From a beta proteobacterium AAP65 (GTDB taxonomy: Bacteria; Pseudomonadota; Gammaproteobacteria; Burkholderiales; Burkholderiaceae_C), in assembly GCA_001295865.1 (NCBI GenBank), contig LJHW01000035.1, positions 19,021 through 83,020 of the forward strand: a DNA stretch of 64,000 nt, given 5' to 3'. The stretch's first letter is position 1. Every line of letters starts with the position of its first letter. The notes below the pieces were generated by a model that worked only from the letters and a program-made list of their open reading frames with translations, was not told the origin of the DNA and searched no databases. A program made the translations under genes and the position numbers. Shown here in pieces: positions 20,007 to 29,752 of this stretch.

Positions 20007-21779
20007 ATGTCGCCAGCTGAACTCGACATCGCCACCCTGTCGGTGCTGGACGCCACGCACCAACACATCGCCGTCGTTGACGCGGCGGGCTTGATCGTCG
20101 CCGTCAACCGGCCCTGGCTGGCCTTCGCCCGCCGCCACGGCGTGCTGGGCCCCGACGAAGACCCCGTCGGCCGCCCCTACCTGCCGCTGTGCCGCGCCTG
20201 CGGCCTGCCGGTGGATGCGGCCACGCAGGCCGGCCTGGCCGAGGTGCTGGCCGGCAGCGACCGCAGTTTCGAGCTGGAACACCCTTGCCCGCGCCGCAGC
20301 CTGGGCGGCACGCCCGAGGGCGCCGAGCGCTGGTTCCTGATGCGTGCTTCGTCGCTGGCCGGCGGCCGTGGCGGGGCGGTGGTCACGCACGAAGACATCA
20401 GCGCGCGGCGCCACGCCGAGCAGCAGATCCGCAACCTGGCTTTCATCGACCCGCTGACCGGCCTGCCCAACCGCCGCATGCTCTTCGACCGCCTGCAGCA
20501 GGCCTGCGCCACCAGTGCGCGCCACGGCCAGCACGGCGCCCTGTTTTTCATCGACCTCGACCACTTCAAGCTCGTCAACGACACGCTCGGCCACGACCAC
20601 GGCGACCTGCTGCTGCAGCAGGTGGCGCGCCGCCTGCAAGGCTGCGTGCGCGGTGAAGACACCGTGGCGCGCATCGGCGGCGACGAGTTCGTGGTGATGA
20701 CCGTGGGCCTGGACGGCGCTGAAAAGACCGCCGCCACGCAGGCCGCGGTGGTGGGCGAGAAGATCCTGGCCGCCGTGGGCCAGCCCATGCAACTGGGCGA
20801 ACACCCCCACACCGTGACGCCCAGCATCGGCGTGAGCCTGTTCCGCGGGCGCGAGCACACGCAGGAAGCGCTGATCAAGCGCGCCGACGTGGCCATGTAC
20901 CAGGCCAAGGCTGCGGGCCGCGGCACCGTGCGCTTTTTCGACCCCGTGATGCAGGCCGGCCTGGACGCGCGTGCCGCGCTCGAGACCGACCTCAAGCGCG
21001 CGCTGGGTGCGAACCAGCTCAGCCTGCACTACCAGGGTCAGGTGGACGACCAGCGCGGCACCGTGGGTGCCGAGGCGCTGCTGCGCTGGGTGCACCCGCA
21101 GCGCGGGTTGCTGCGGCCCGAGCAGTTCCTGCCGCTGGCCGAGCAGAACGGCCTCATCGTGCCCATCGGCCAGTGGGTCATCGACCGCGCCTGCGCACAG
21201 CTGGGCCTGTGGCAACGCAGCGGGCAGCACCCGGGCCTGCACCTCTCGGTGAACGTGAGCGCCCGGCAGTTCCGCCACGACGGCTTCGTCGACAGCGTGG
21301 CGCAGGCGCTGCGCCGCCACGGCGCCGACCCGCGCCGCCTGCGCCTGGAACTGCGCGAAAGCCTGGTGCAGGACAACCCCGCCCGCACGCTCAGCCGCAT
21401 GGGCGCGTTGAAGGACCTGGGCGTGAGCTTCGTGCTCGACGACTTCGGCATCAGCTATTCGTCACTGAGCCTCTTAAAACGCCTGCCGCTGGAGCAGATC
21501 AAGATCAGCCAGACGCTGATGCGCACGCTGCTCAGCGACCCGCACGACGCCGCCATCGTGCGCACCATCGTCGGCATTGCCGATGGCATGGGCCTGGGGG
21601 CCGGCGCGGTGGGTGTGGAGAACGTGCAGCAGCGCGACAAGCTGCTGCAGCTGGGTTGCCGCCAGTTCCAGGGCGACTACTTCGGTGCGCCCGCGCCGCT
21701 GGGCCAGTTCGAGGCGTTCATGGCCACCGGGACTGGCGCCGCCGCGCTGCCGCACACACGCACCAGCCTGCGCGCCTGA
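20007..21779 (+). CDS. PAS-GGDEF-EAL protein with degenerate EAL domain
   Basis: A 590-residue protein. An N-terminal PAS-like domain (about 10-140) is followed by a GGDEF domain (about 150-310) with intact G224-G-D-E-F228, then an EAL domain (about 330-580). The EAL motif E356-A-L is present. However, the usual K-I-D is K499-I-S501 and the usual AEGVE is A534-V-G-V-E538, so two catalytic acidic positions are lost. It is probably an active diguanylate cyclase, with EAL acting as a c-di-GMP or GTP sensor or being inactive. The ATG at 20007 is preferred over one at 19980. Confidence 0.85.
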   Translation: MSPAELDIATLSVLDATHQHIAVVDAAGLIVAVNRPWLAFARRHGVLGPDEDPVGRPYLPLCRACGLPVDAATQAGLAEVLAGSDRSFELEHPCPRRSLGGTPEGAERWFLMRASSLAGGRGGAVVTHEDISARRHAEQQIRNLAFIDPLTGLPNRRMLFDRLQQACATSARHGQHGALFFIDLDHFKLVNDTLGHDHGDLLLQQVARRLQGCVRGEDTVARIGGDEFVVMTVGLDGAEKTAATQAAVVGEKILAAVGQPMQLGEHPHTVTPSIGVSLFRGREHTQEALIKRADVAMYQAKAAGRGTVRFFDPVMQAGLDARAALETDLKRALGANQLSLHYQGQVDDQRGTVGAEALLRWVHPQRGLLRPEQFLPLAEQNGLIVPIGQWVIDRACAQLGLWQRSGQHPGLHLSVNVSARQFRHDGFVDSVAQALRRHGADPRRLRLELRESLVQDNPARTLSRMGALKDLGVSFVLDDFGISYSSLSLLKRLPLEQIKISQTLMRTLLSDPHDAAIVRTIVGIADGMGLGAGAVGVENVQQRDKLLQLGCRQFQGDYFGAPAPLGQFEAFMATGTGAAALPHTRTSLRA

Positions 21780-21813
21780 GCCGGCTTTCAGCCGCGCCGT
21801 GACAATCGGCGTG

Positions 21814-23256
<1,443 letters not shown>

Positions 23257-23286
23257 GCGGGCCGTCCGGCGCCGTCTTCAGCCAGC

Positions 23287-24192
23287 TCAGCGCACCAGGA
23301 AGGCCGCCAGCGACGCCACGTCGATGGCGCAGTGCCCGCCGTAGAGCGGGTGCCACTCGGTCGGCAGGCCGCGCTGTGCGGCCCTTTGCGCCAGGCGCTC
23401 GACGCCTTCGTAGAGGCCGTAGCGGTCGTACAGGCCCGCCGACAAATACAGACTCGGCCGCGCCGTCTGCAAGGCCGCGGTTTCGATCAGCGTCAGCGGC
23501 GAGAGGCGGCGCCACTCGGCTTCGTCGGCCACGTAGTCGCGGGCCAGTTGCCAGATGCCGAAGGTGGTGCGCGGGTCGGCCCCGGTGCGCACGATGGCCT
23601 CGCGTATCTGGGGCCAGGGGGCGAAGGGCGAATCGACATAGACGTTGGGGCAGAGGGCCGCCACCTTGTGGAAGTGCTGGGGCTGGCTCAGGCCCAACAC
23701 CAGGCTGTTCAGGCCGCCCATCGATTCACCCACCAGCAGGCGGCGCCGCGGCGCGCCCATGCGGGCCTCGATGGCGCTGATGTCTTGCCAGACGGTGCCG
23801 AGCAGGCCGCTCTGCCCGGCCTGGCCCGGGGGCGCCAGCAGCCACACCGGCCCGTAAGACAAGGCCACCACCGTGGGCGGCACGAGGCCGGCGCGCTGCC
23901 ATTCGGCCTGTACCTGGGCGGTGAAGTAGGTCGGGTCGTTCCAGATTTCAGGTTCGAGCTTGCGGCCGTGCAGGTGGTAGACCACGTCGCCGTTCACACC
24001 GCCCGCAGCGCGGTACACGCAGTAGCGCAGCCGGCCCTCTTGTGCACACTGCTGCTGGGCCGGTGTGAAGTTCACGGCCTGGCTGCCCCAAGGGCGGCTG
24101 ACTTGCTGCCAGGCCCACCACCCGAAGAGGGTCAAGAGCAGCAGGATCAGCGCGAGGGCTGCAGCCTGGCGCGGCGGTTTGCGGGTGGCCAT
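23287..24192 (-). CDS. Membrane-anchored alpha/beta-hydrolase (esterase D-like)
   Basis: A 301-residue protein. A basic N-terminus and one hydrophobic helix (about 10-30, AAALALILLLLTLFGWWAW) serve as signal anchor. The hydrolase part shows the oxyanion region VVYHLHG, nucleophile elbow GESMGG and a late His in YGGHCAID, the layout of esterase D/S-formylglutathione-hydrolase-like enzymes. Its catalytic domain should face the periplasm. It is the third gene of a PadR-regulated unit; its start lies inside the 3' end of the membrane protein gene (46-bp overlap). Confidence 0.82.
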   Translation of the reverse strand: MATRKPPRQAAALALILLLLTLFGWWAWQQVSRPWGSQAVNFTPAQQQCAQEGRLRYCVYRAAGGVNGDVVYHLHGRKLEPEIWNDPTYFTAQVQAEWQRAGLVPPTVVALSYGPVWLLAPPGQAGQSGLLGTVWQDISAIEARMGAPRRRLLVGESMGGLNSLVLGLSQPQHFHKVAALCPNVYVDSPFAPWPQIREAIVRTGADPRTTFGIWQLARDYVADEAEWRRLSPLTLIETAALQTARPSLYLSAGLYDRYGLYEGVERLAQRAAQRGLPTEWHPLYGGHCAIDVASLAAFLVR

Positions 24193-25280
24193 GTGCGGGG
24201 TCTCCTGGGGAAGCTTCGGGCCTGCAGCGGCCGCGACTGTGTGTCCTGGGGCAGCAAGGCCAGGCTCAGCAGGTAGGCCCCGATGAAACTGCCGCCGAAA
24301 CCCACCAGCGGCGAGGGCAGCCAGCCGGGCAGCGAGCAGAGCACCACCAGCCCCCAGACCAGGCCGTGCTGGCGCGCGTGGCGGTGCCGCAGCGCAGGCC
24401 ACAAGGGCAGCAGTTGCAGCCCGGTGAGCGCGATGCCCGTGGCCAGACCCTGCGCCAGGCCGTGCTGCAGCACCTGGTCGACAAAGGGCGCAGCCTCGGG
24501 GGCCTGCCATGCGGCGCGGACATGCAGCGCCGTGCCCCAGGCGGCCAAGGCCAGCAGCGCCAGCGCGCCACTGCGGCGGCGCCAGGCGCGTTGGCTGAGC
24601 ACGGCCGCCAGCAGGCCGGCCAGCACGGGCTCGGCCAGCAGGGCGAACGCACCGCAGGCCATCAGCAGGCCGCCCAGGGCCCAGGGGCGTGCCGCGGGCA
24701 CCGCGCGCACATCAGCGGCCACCAGCAGGGCCGGCAGCAGCAGCCACGGCAGGTTCAGCTGCACCGGGCCGAGCTTCAGCCACGCAGACGCGCCCGCGGG
24801 CGTGGGGGCCAGCGCAGCCCCGAGCAGCAGGGCACCCAGGGCGCAGGCCAGCCGCGCGCGCAGCGCTTCGTCTTGCGCCAGGCGCTGCCGCGGCAGCAGG
24901 CAGAAGCTGGCTACCGCCAAGGCCAGCGACAGCAGGTTCATCAGCGCGTAGGGACTGGGTGCGCCGGCACCGAGCATGAAGACGCAGCCCAGCAGCACGG
25001 TGGTCACGCACGCCGCGAGGCCGGCGTTGTGGGCCTGCGCCAGACCAGCAAAAGCCGCAGCGAGTGCGTGGCCGGCGGCCGTACAAAAACAACCCCAGGC
25101 AAAACCAAGCGCCTCGCGCCCAGCGTCGGGCGCACCGGCCGGTTCATGACCGATGGTGTCGATCTCGGCCTGCATCGCACGGGCCCAGTTGGCGCCCTGA
25201 TGGCCCAAGAGCGCCGTGGCCGCGCGCATCAGCAGCCGGCCGGTGCCGGCCCGCAGCCGCGCAGAGAAGCCCGGCCTCAC
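24147..25280 (-). CDS. PadR-associated polytopic membrane protein
   Basis: A 377-residue protein with about eight to ten hydrophobic segments from residue 45 onward. The N-terminal soluble stretch includes GHQGANWARAMQAEIDTI, a W-A-x-A-M-x-A-E-style motif seen in uncharacterised membrane proteins paired with PadR regulators. The start is a GTG at 25280 overlapping the padR stop (GTGA), strong evidence for coupling. The last 15 codons overlap the esterase gene in another frame. No transporter or enzyme motif is recognised. Probably under PadR control with the esterase. Confidence 0.72.
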   Translation of the reverse strand: MRPGFSARLRAGTGRLLMRAATALLGHQGANWARAMQAEIDTIGHEPAGAPDAGREALGFAWGCFCTAAGHALAAAFAGLAQAHNAGLAACVTTVLLGCVFMLGAGAPSPYALMNLLSLALAVASFCLLPRQRLAQDEALRARLACALGALLLGAALAPTPAGASAWLKLGPVQLNLPWLLLPALLVAADVRAVPAARPWALGGLLMACGAFALLAEPVLAGLLAAVLSQRAWRRRSGALALLALAAWGTALHVRAAWQAPEAAPFVDQVLQHGLAQGLATGIALTGLQLLPLWPALRHRHARQHGLVWGLVVLCSLPGWLPSPLVGFGGSFIGAYLLSLALLPQDTQSRPLQARSFPRRPRTWPPANRRARLQPSR

Positions 25281-25597
25281 GGGCGCACCTTCGCAACGCG
25301 CAAGGCCGCGGGCTGGGTGCGCACGGCGGCCAGGGCCTCGGCCAGCGTGGCGACCCAGGCGCGCCCGGCCGCGTTCAGCCGGTAAACGTGGCGCGGCGGT
25401 CGCCCTGGCTGCGGGGCCTCCACCCATGCCGCGTCCAGCAGGCCCTGGGCCTCCAGGCGCATCAGCAAGGGGTAGAGCGTGCCGGACTTCACCCCGGCCT
25501 GCGCCATGAGCTCGTAGCCGTGGCGCCAGTCGTCGGTGCTGGCCAATTCGGCAACCACGGCCAAAGCCTGTGGAGAGAGGGCGCGGCTGCGGTTCAT
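25277..25597 (-). CDS. PadR-family transcriptional regulator
   Basis: A 106-residue winged-helix protein: LSPQALAVVAELASTDDWRHGYELMAQAGVKSGTLYPLLMRLEAQGLL is the PadR wing-helix pattern, followed by the RPPRHVYRLNAAGRAW wing. PadR proteins repress their own operons and respond to small ligands or antimicrobials. The operator at 25606-25619 lies just before the start codon. A promoter TTGACG-17-TAGAGT (25632 to 25604, minus strand) would put the transcript start near the ATG, so the message may be leaderless. No Shine-Dalgarno sequence is seen. Confidence 0.88.
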   Translation of the reverse strand: MNRSRALSPQALAVVAELASTDDWRHGYELMAQAGVKSGTLYPLLMRLEAQGLLDAAWVEAPQPGRPPRHVYRLNAAGRAWVATLAEALAAVRTQPAALRVAKVRP

Positions 25598-25605
25598 GCA
25601 ACAAC

Positions 25606-25619
25606 TCTACATATGTAGA
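25606..25619. promoter_or_regulatory. Perfect palindrome TCTACATATGTAGA, likely PadR operator
   Basis: TCTACATATGTAGA is a perfect 14-bp dyad. It resembles known PadR operators of the ATGT-ACAT half-site type and sits 8 bp upstream of the padR ATG. It overlaps the spacer and -10 of the predicted promoter (-35 CGTCAA complement at 25627-25632, -10 at 25604-25609). Binding here would block polymerase, implying autorepression of padR and the two coupled genes. Confidence 0.8.
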
Positions 25620-25847
25620 TTTAACGCGTCAACGGTCCAGGGAGCGGGCCTGCATACCGGGCCGCGCAGCGCCCGCGCCCTTGCTGCGGCCTGAAGTTGC
25701 GGATTGCAGGCGGCCGGCGATCGACCTATGCTGCGACAGCTTTGCAGCGGGTTGGCGACGTTCCATGCGCGTCTCGACCCGGCCCCTGCCCCAGCCACCT
25801 GACCGTGGTCGGCAGCATCCAACCAGTTTTTGGCCCGCGGGAGAGGC

Positions 25848-27284
25848 ATGGCGACATCTGCACCCGAACACCCGCTCTGGCATGCCGCCATGCAGGCCAT
25901 CTTCGAGGCCGATTCACCGGTGGGCAAGGCCGTGCTGGACCGCGATCTCCGCTACGTCTGCATCAACGAGACCCTGGCTGCTTTCAACGGCAAGTCCGTC
26001 GAACAGCATTTGGGGTGCACGGTGCAGGAGGTGCTGCCCGAAGCCTTCCCGACGCTGAAGCCGATGCTCGACCAGGTGATCCTGGAAGGCAGGCCGGCCA
26101 CGCAGTTCCGCATCGCCGTGGCCATGCCCGGCGGCGCTGGCGAGTTGGCCGAATGGGAGGCCAGCTACCTGCCCATCCCGCTGCAGGATGGCAGCGTGGG
26201 CGGCGTCTACGTGCAGGCGGTCAATCTCACCGCCAAGCTGCTGGCCGAGCGCGCCCTCGCCGACAGCGAGAAGCAGCTGCGCCGCGTGCTCGACAGCCTC
26301 TTTGCCTTCGTGGGCGTGATGGCACCCGACGGCACGCTGCTGCAGGCCAACCGTGCCCCGCTGGAGGCCGCTGGCATCGACGCGCAGGACGTGATGGGCA
26401 AGCCCTTCTGGGACACCTACTGGTGGAGCTACTCAGACACGGCGCGCGCGTGGGTTCGCACCGCCTGCGAGCGCGCGGCCGCGGGCGAGATCGTGCGTGA
26501 AGACGTCACCGTGCGCATGGCGGGTGACACGCGCATGGCCCTGGATTTCATGCTGGTGCCGATGCGCGACGACAACGGCGTCATCACCCACCTGATCCCT
26601 TCGGCCATCGACATCTCTGACCGCCAGGCGGCCCAGCAGCGCATCGAGTCGGCGCTGCGCGAGCGCACTGTGCTGCTGCAGGAGATCCACCACCGGGTGA
26701 AGAACAACCTGCAGATCATCGCCAGCTTGCTGCGGCTGCAGTCGCGCGCGGCCGCACCCGAGGTGGCCTTGGCCTTGCGCGACAGCGAAAACCGCGTCAT
26801 GGCGATGGCGCTCACACACCAGCTGCTCTACGAGCGCACCGATTTCTCCTCACTGGAACTGGGGCCCTACCTGAAGCGCCTGGCCGCGAGCCTGCGCGAC
26901 GCCCACGGCCCGCTGATGCAGCGCATCCAGCTCGCCGTCGAAGCGCCCGAAGGCGGCCTGCAGATCGAGCTGACGCAGGCCGTGCCGGTGGCCCTGGTGG
27001 TCAACGAGCTCTTGACCAACGCCCTGAAACACGCCTTCGAGCCGGGTGTCACGGGCTGCGTGCGGGTGCAGGCGGCCCGCGAGAACGAGCAGATCACGGT
27101 GCGGGTGAGCGACGACGGGCGCGGTCTGCCCGCCGACAGCCCGCTGTCCGGCGGCGCCAGCCTCGGCTTCAGCCTTGTGAGCTTGCTGACCCAGCAACTC
27201 AACGCCACGATGGTGTGGCCGCAGCCCGGGCGGCCGGGGGCCACCTTCATCCTCACGCTGCCCGTGACGGCGCCCGCGCTATGA
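25848..27284 (+). CDS. PAS-PAS HisKA_2-type sensor histidine kinase
   Basis: A 478-residue soluble kinase: a PAS domain (about 10-130), a second PAS (about 145-270), then the HisKA_2 helix [20 protein letters not shown] with phosphoacceptor H282. The HATPase domain has the N-box [12 protein letters not shown] and VSDDGRGL. HisKA_2 kinases are often orphan light, redox or small-ligand sensors. No membrane span, so sensing is cytoplasmic. GGGAGAGG precedes the ATG at 25848. The stop overlaps the next start (ATGA), pairing it with the receiver-GGDEF-EAL protein as cognate partner. Confidence 0.9.
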   Translation: MATSAPEHPLWHAAMQAIFEADSPVGKAVLDRDLRYVCINETLAAFNGKSVEQHLGCTVQEVLPEAFPTLKPMLDQVILEGRPATQFRIAVAMPGGAGELAEWEASYLPIPLQDGSVGGVYVQAVNLTAKLLAERALADSEKQLRRVLDSLFAFVGVMAPDGTLLQANRAPLEAAGIDAQDVMGKPFWDTYWWSYSDTARAWVRTACERAAAGEIVREDVTVRMAGDTRMALDFMLVPMRDDNGVITHLIPSAIDISDRQAAQQRIESALRERTVLLQEIHHRVKNNLQIIASLLRLQSRAAAPEVALALRDSENRVMAMALTHQLLYERTDFSSLELGPYLKRLAASLRDAHGPLMQRIQLAVEAPEGGLQIELTQAVPVALVVNELLTNALKHAFEPGVTGCVRVQAARENEQITVRVSDDGRGLPADSPLSGGASLGFSLVSLLTQQLNATMVWPQPGRPGATFILTLPVTAPAL

Positions 27285-29692
27285 ACCTTGCCGACGCCAC
27301 CTCGCCTGCCGCCGAAGTCAACACCGTCCTCATCGTCGAAGACGAAAGGATCGTGGCGCTCGACCTCCAGCAGACCCTCACCGGCCTGGGCTACCGGGTG
27401 CTGGGCATGGCGACTTCGCAGGAGGAAGCGCTGCGCATGACCCTGTTGCACCGCCCGCAGCTGGTGCTGATGGACATCAACCTGGGGCCGGGGGGCGATG
27501 GCATCGCTGCGGCGGCAGACATCAACGGTGTGCTCGACGTGCCCATCGTCTTTCTCACGGCCTATGCCGACAACGACATCCTGCGCCGCGCCGGGCACGT
27601 GGCACCGCACGGCTACCTGGTCAAGCCGGTACAGCAGCGCGAGTTGCATGCCGTGGTGCAGATGGCGCTGGCGCGTTTTCGGGCTTCGCACGGGCGCATG
27701 CGCGCCGAACGTCGGCTGTGGCTGGCGCTGGACAGCGCCCGCATGAGCATGATCACGCTGCCCGCCGGCACCGACCTGGTGGAAGTCGACGGTCACTTCG
27801 CCCCGGTCGCCGATGCGCCGCTGCGCGGTTTGCGCATGCCACTGGCAGAGTTCCTGGGGCACCTCTCGCGCGAAGCCCAAGCCCAGGTGCGGCGTTTGCT
27901 CGACGAGGGCGGCGACCTGCACCTGCTGGCCCGCTGGCAATCGGGCGAGACGGCCCCGGTGCAGTGGCTGGAGGTGCACGCCAGCTTCGTTGCCACCGAG
28001 GGTGCGGTGGTCGGGATGTGCCGCGACGTGACACGGCAGGTGCAGCAGGAAGATGAGCTGCGGCAGGCCGCCGTGGTGTTCGAGTCGGCGGCCGATGCCA
28101 TCCTGATCCTGAACGCCGAGGGCCGGGTCACCACGGCCAACCCGGCCTTCTCGCGCCTGACCGGGTGGCAGCGCGCCGACATCCGCGATCGCCACCCCAA
28201 CGAGTTCCTGCACGCGCGGCGAGACGCCGACCGCGAACTGCTGGAACAAACCCCGCTCGACGAGTTCGGGCACGCCGAGGTGGTGTGCATACGCCGCGAC
28301 GGCAGCACCTTCCCGGGCTGGGAGCACGTGGCGCCGGTGCGCGATGAACAAGGCCGCATCACCCAGCGTGTGCTGACCTTCACCGACATCTCGGCCCTGC
28401 GCGTGGCCGAGAGCAAGGTGCACCACCTGGCCTACCACGATGCCCTCACGGGGCTGGGCAACCGGCACCAGCTGCGAGAGTCGATGTCGGCACTGTCGGG
28501 GGGCGAGGTGGCCTGCCTGATGTTCCTCGACCTCGACGGTTTCAAGGTCATCAACGACAGCCTGGGCCACGACGCCGGCGACCGCCTGCTGGTGGAGATC
28601 GCGCGCCGCATCGAAGGCATCCTGCGCCAGGGCGATGTCGCCATCCGGCTGGGCGGTGACGAGTTCGTGCTGCTGATCCGCAGCGTGGGCCCCGACAAGG
28701 TCAGTGGCGTGGCCCAGCGTGTGCTGGACGTGGTGCACGCGCCGGTGGAGATGTCGCCCGGGGGGGCGGTGCAGGTGTCTGGCAGCCTGGGCATCGCCAT
28801 GTTCCCACGCGACGGCTTGGATGCAGACGCCTTGCTGCGTTCGGCCGACATCGCGATGTACGCCGCGAAGTCGGCCGGGCGGCACCGGTTCGCGCACTAC
28901 CAGCCTGCCATGGCCCGCACGGCCAACGAGCGCCTGGCCATCGAACAAGGCCTGTTGCAAGCGATGGGCAATGGCGAGCTCACGCTGCACTGGCAGCCGC
29001 AGTTGGCGCTCGACGACCAGCGCGTTTTGGGCGCCGAGGCCTTGCTGCGCTGGAAGTCGGCGCGCAGCGGTGTCGTGCCGCCCGACCGTTTCATCCCCAT
29101 CGCCGAAGAGTCGGGGCTGATCCAGCCCCTGGGCCGCTGGGTGCTGCGCCAGGCCCTCATGCTTTGGGCGCAGTGGTGGCGTGACGGGTTTGTGCAAGGG
29201 CGCCTGGCCGTCAACGTGTCGGCACTGCAACTGCAGGACGAAGCCTTCCCGGCGCACCTGGCCGAAGAGTTGCGCGCCTCGGGCCTGCCGCCGCACTTGC
29301 TGGAGATCGAGGTCACCGAGACCGCGCTGCAGCGCGTGCACCAGGTCGAACAGAAGCTGATGCGCATCCAGGCCCTGGGCGTGTGCATCGCGCTGGACGA
29401 TTTCGGCACCGGCTATTCCTCGTTGTCGATGCTGAAGCTCCTGCCCTTGAAGCGGCTGAAGATCGACCGTGCCTTCGTGCGCGACGTTGTGGCCAACGGC
29501 TCTGACCAGGCCATCGTGCGGGCCATCGTGGCCATGGCCGGGGCGATGGGCATCGAGCTCATCGCCGAGGGCGTGGAAGAGCTCGCCCAGAGCGACTGGT
29601 TGCGCGCTGCCGGCGTGCTGGAAGCCCAGGGCTGGCTTTTCGCCAAGGCCATGCCCGCCGAAGATTTTTTGAGCTGGCTGGGCACCCGCTGA
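27281..29692 (+). CDS. Response regulator with PAS, GGDEF and EAL domains
   Basis: An 803-residue protein. The receiver (about 15-130) has D65 in [14 protein letters not shown] and VKPV. A weakly conserved linker (about 140-250) precedes a PAS domain (about 265-380). The GGDEF motif is G458-G-D-E-F462 and the EAL domain (about 560-800) has E586-[34 protein letters not shown] and AEGVEE all intact. It should be a phosphodiesterase-competent c-di-GMP enzyme controlled by phosphorylation from the kinase encoded directly upstream (4-bp overlap). Confidence 0.92.
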   Translation: MNLADATSPAAEVNTVLIVEDERIVALDLQQTLTGLGYRVLGMATSQEEALRMTLLHRPQLVLMDINLGPGGDGIAAAADINGVLDVPIVFLTAYADNDILRRAGHVAPHGYLVKPVQQRELHAVVQMALARFRASHGRMRAERRLWLALDSARMSMITLPAGTDLVEVDGHFAPVADAPLRGLRMPLAEFLGHLSREAQAQVRRLLDEGGDLHLLARWQSGETAPVQWLEVHASFVATEGAVVGMCRDVTRQVQQEDELRQAAVVFESAADAILILNAEGRVTTANPAFSRLTGWQRADIRDRHPNEFLHARRDADRELLEQTPLDEFGHAEVVCIRRDGSTFPGWEHVAPVRDEQGRITQRVLTFTDISALRVAESKVHHLAYHDALTGLGNRHQLRESMSALSGGEVACLMFLDLDGFKVINDSLGHDAGDRLLVEIARRIEGILRQGDVAIRLGGDEFVLLIRSVGPDKVSGVAQRVLDVVHAPVEMSPGGAVQVSGSLGIAMFPRDGLDADALLRSADIAMYAAKSAGRHRFAHYQPAMARTANERLAIEQGLLQAMGNGELTLHWQPQLALDDQRVLGAEALLRWKSARSGVVPPDRFIPIAEESGLIQPLGRWVLRQALMLWAQWWRDGFVQGRLAVNVSALQLQDEAFPAHLAEELRASGLPPHLLEIEVTETALQRVHQVEQKLMRIQALGVCIALDDFGTGYSSLSMLKLLPLKRLKIDRAFVRDVVANGSDQAIVRAIVAMAGAMGIELIAEGVEELAQSDWLRAAGVLEAQGWLFAKAMPAEDFLSWLGTR

Positions 29693-29752
29693 CCGTGCAG
29701 CGCCTTGCGGCGCCCCCGGGGCCGGCGCGGCTGCCGATGAAGTGGGCCGGGG

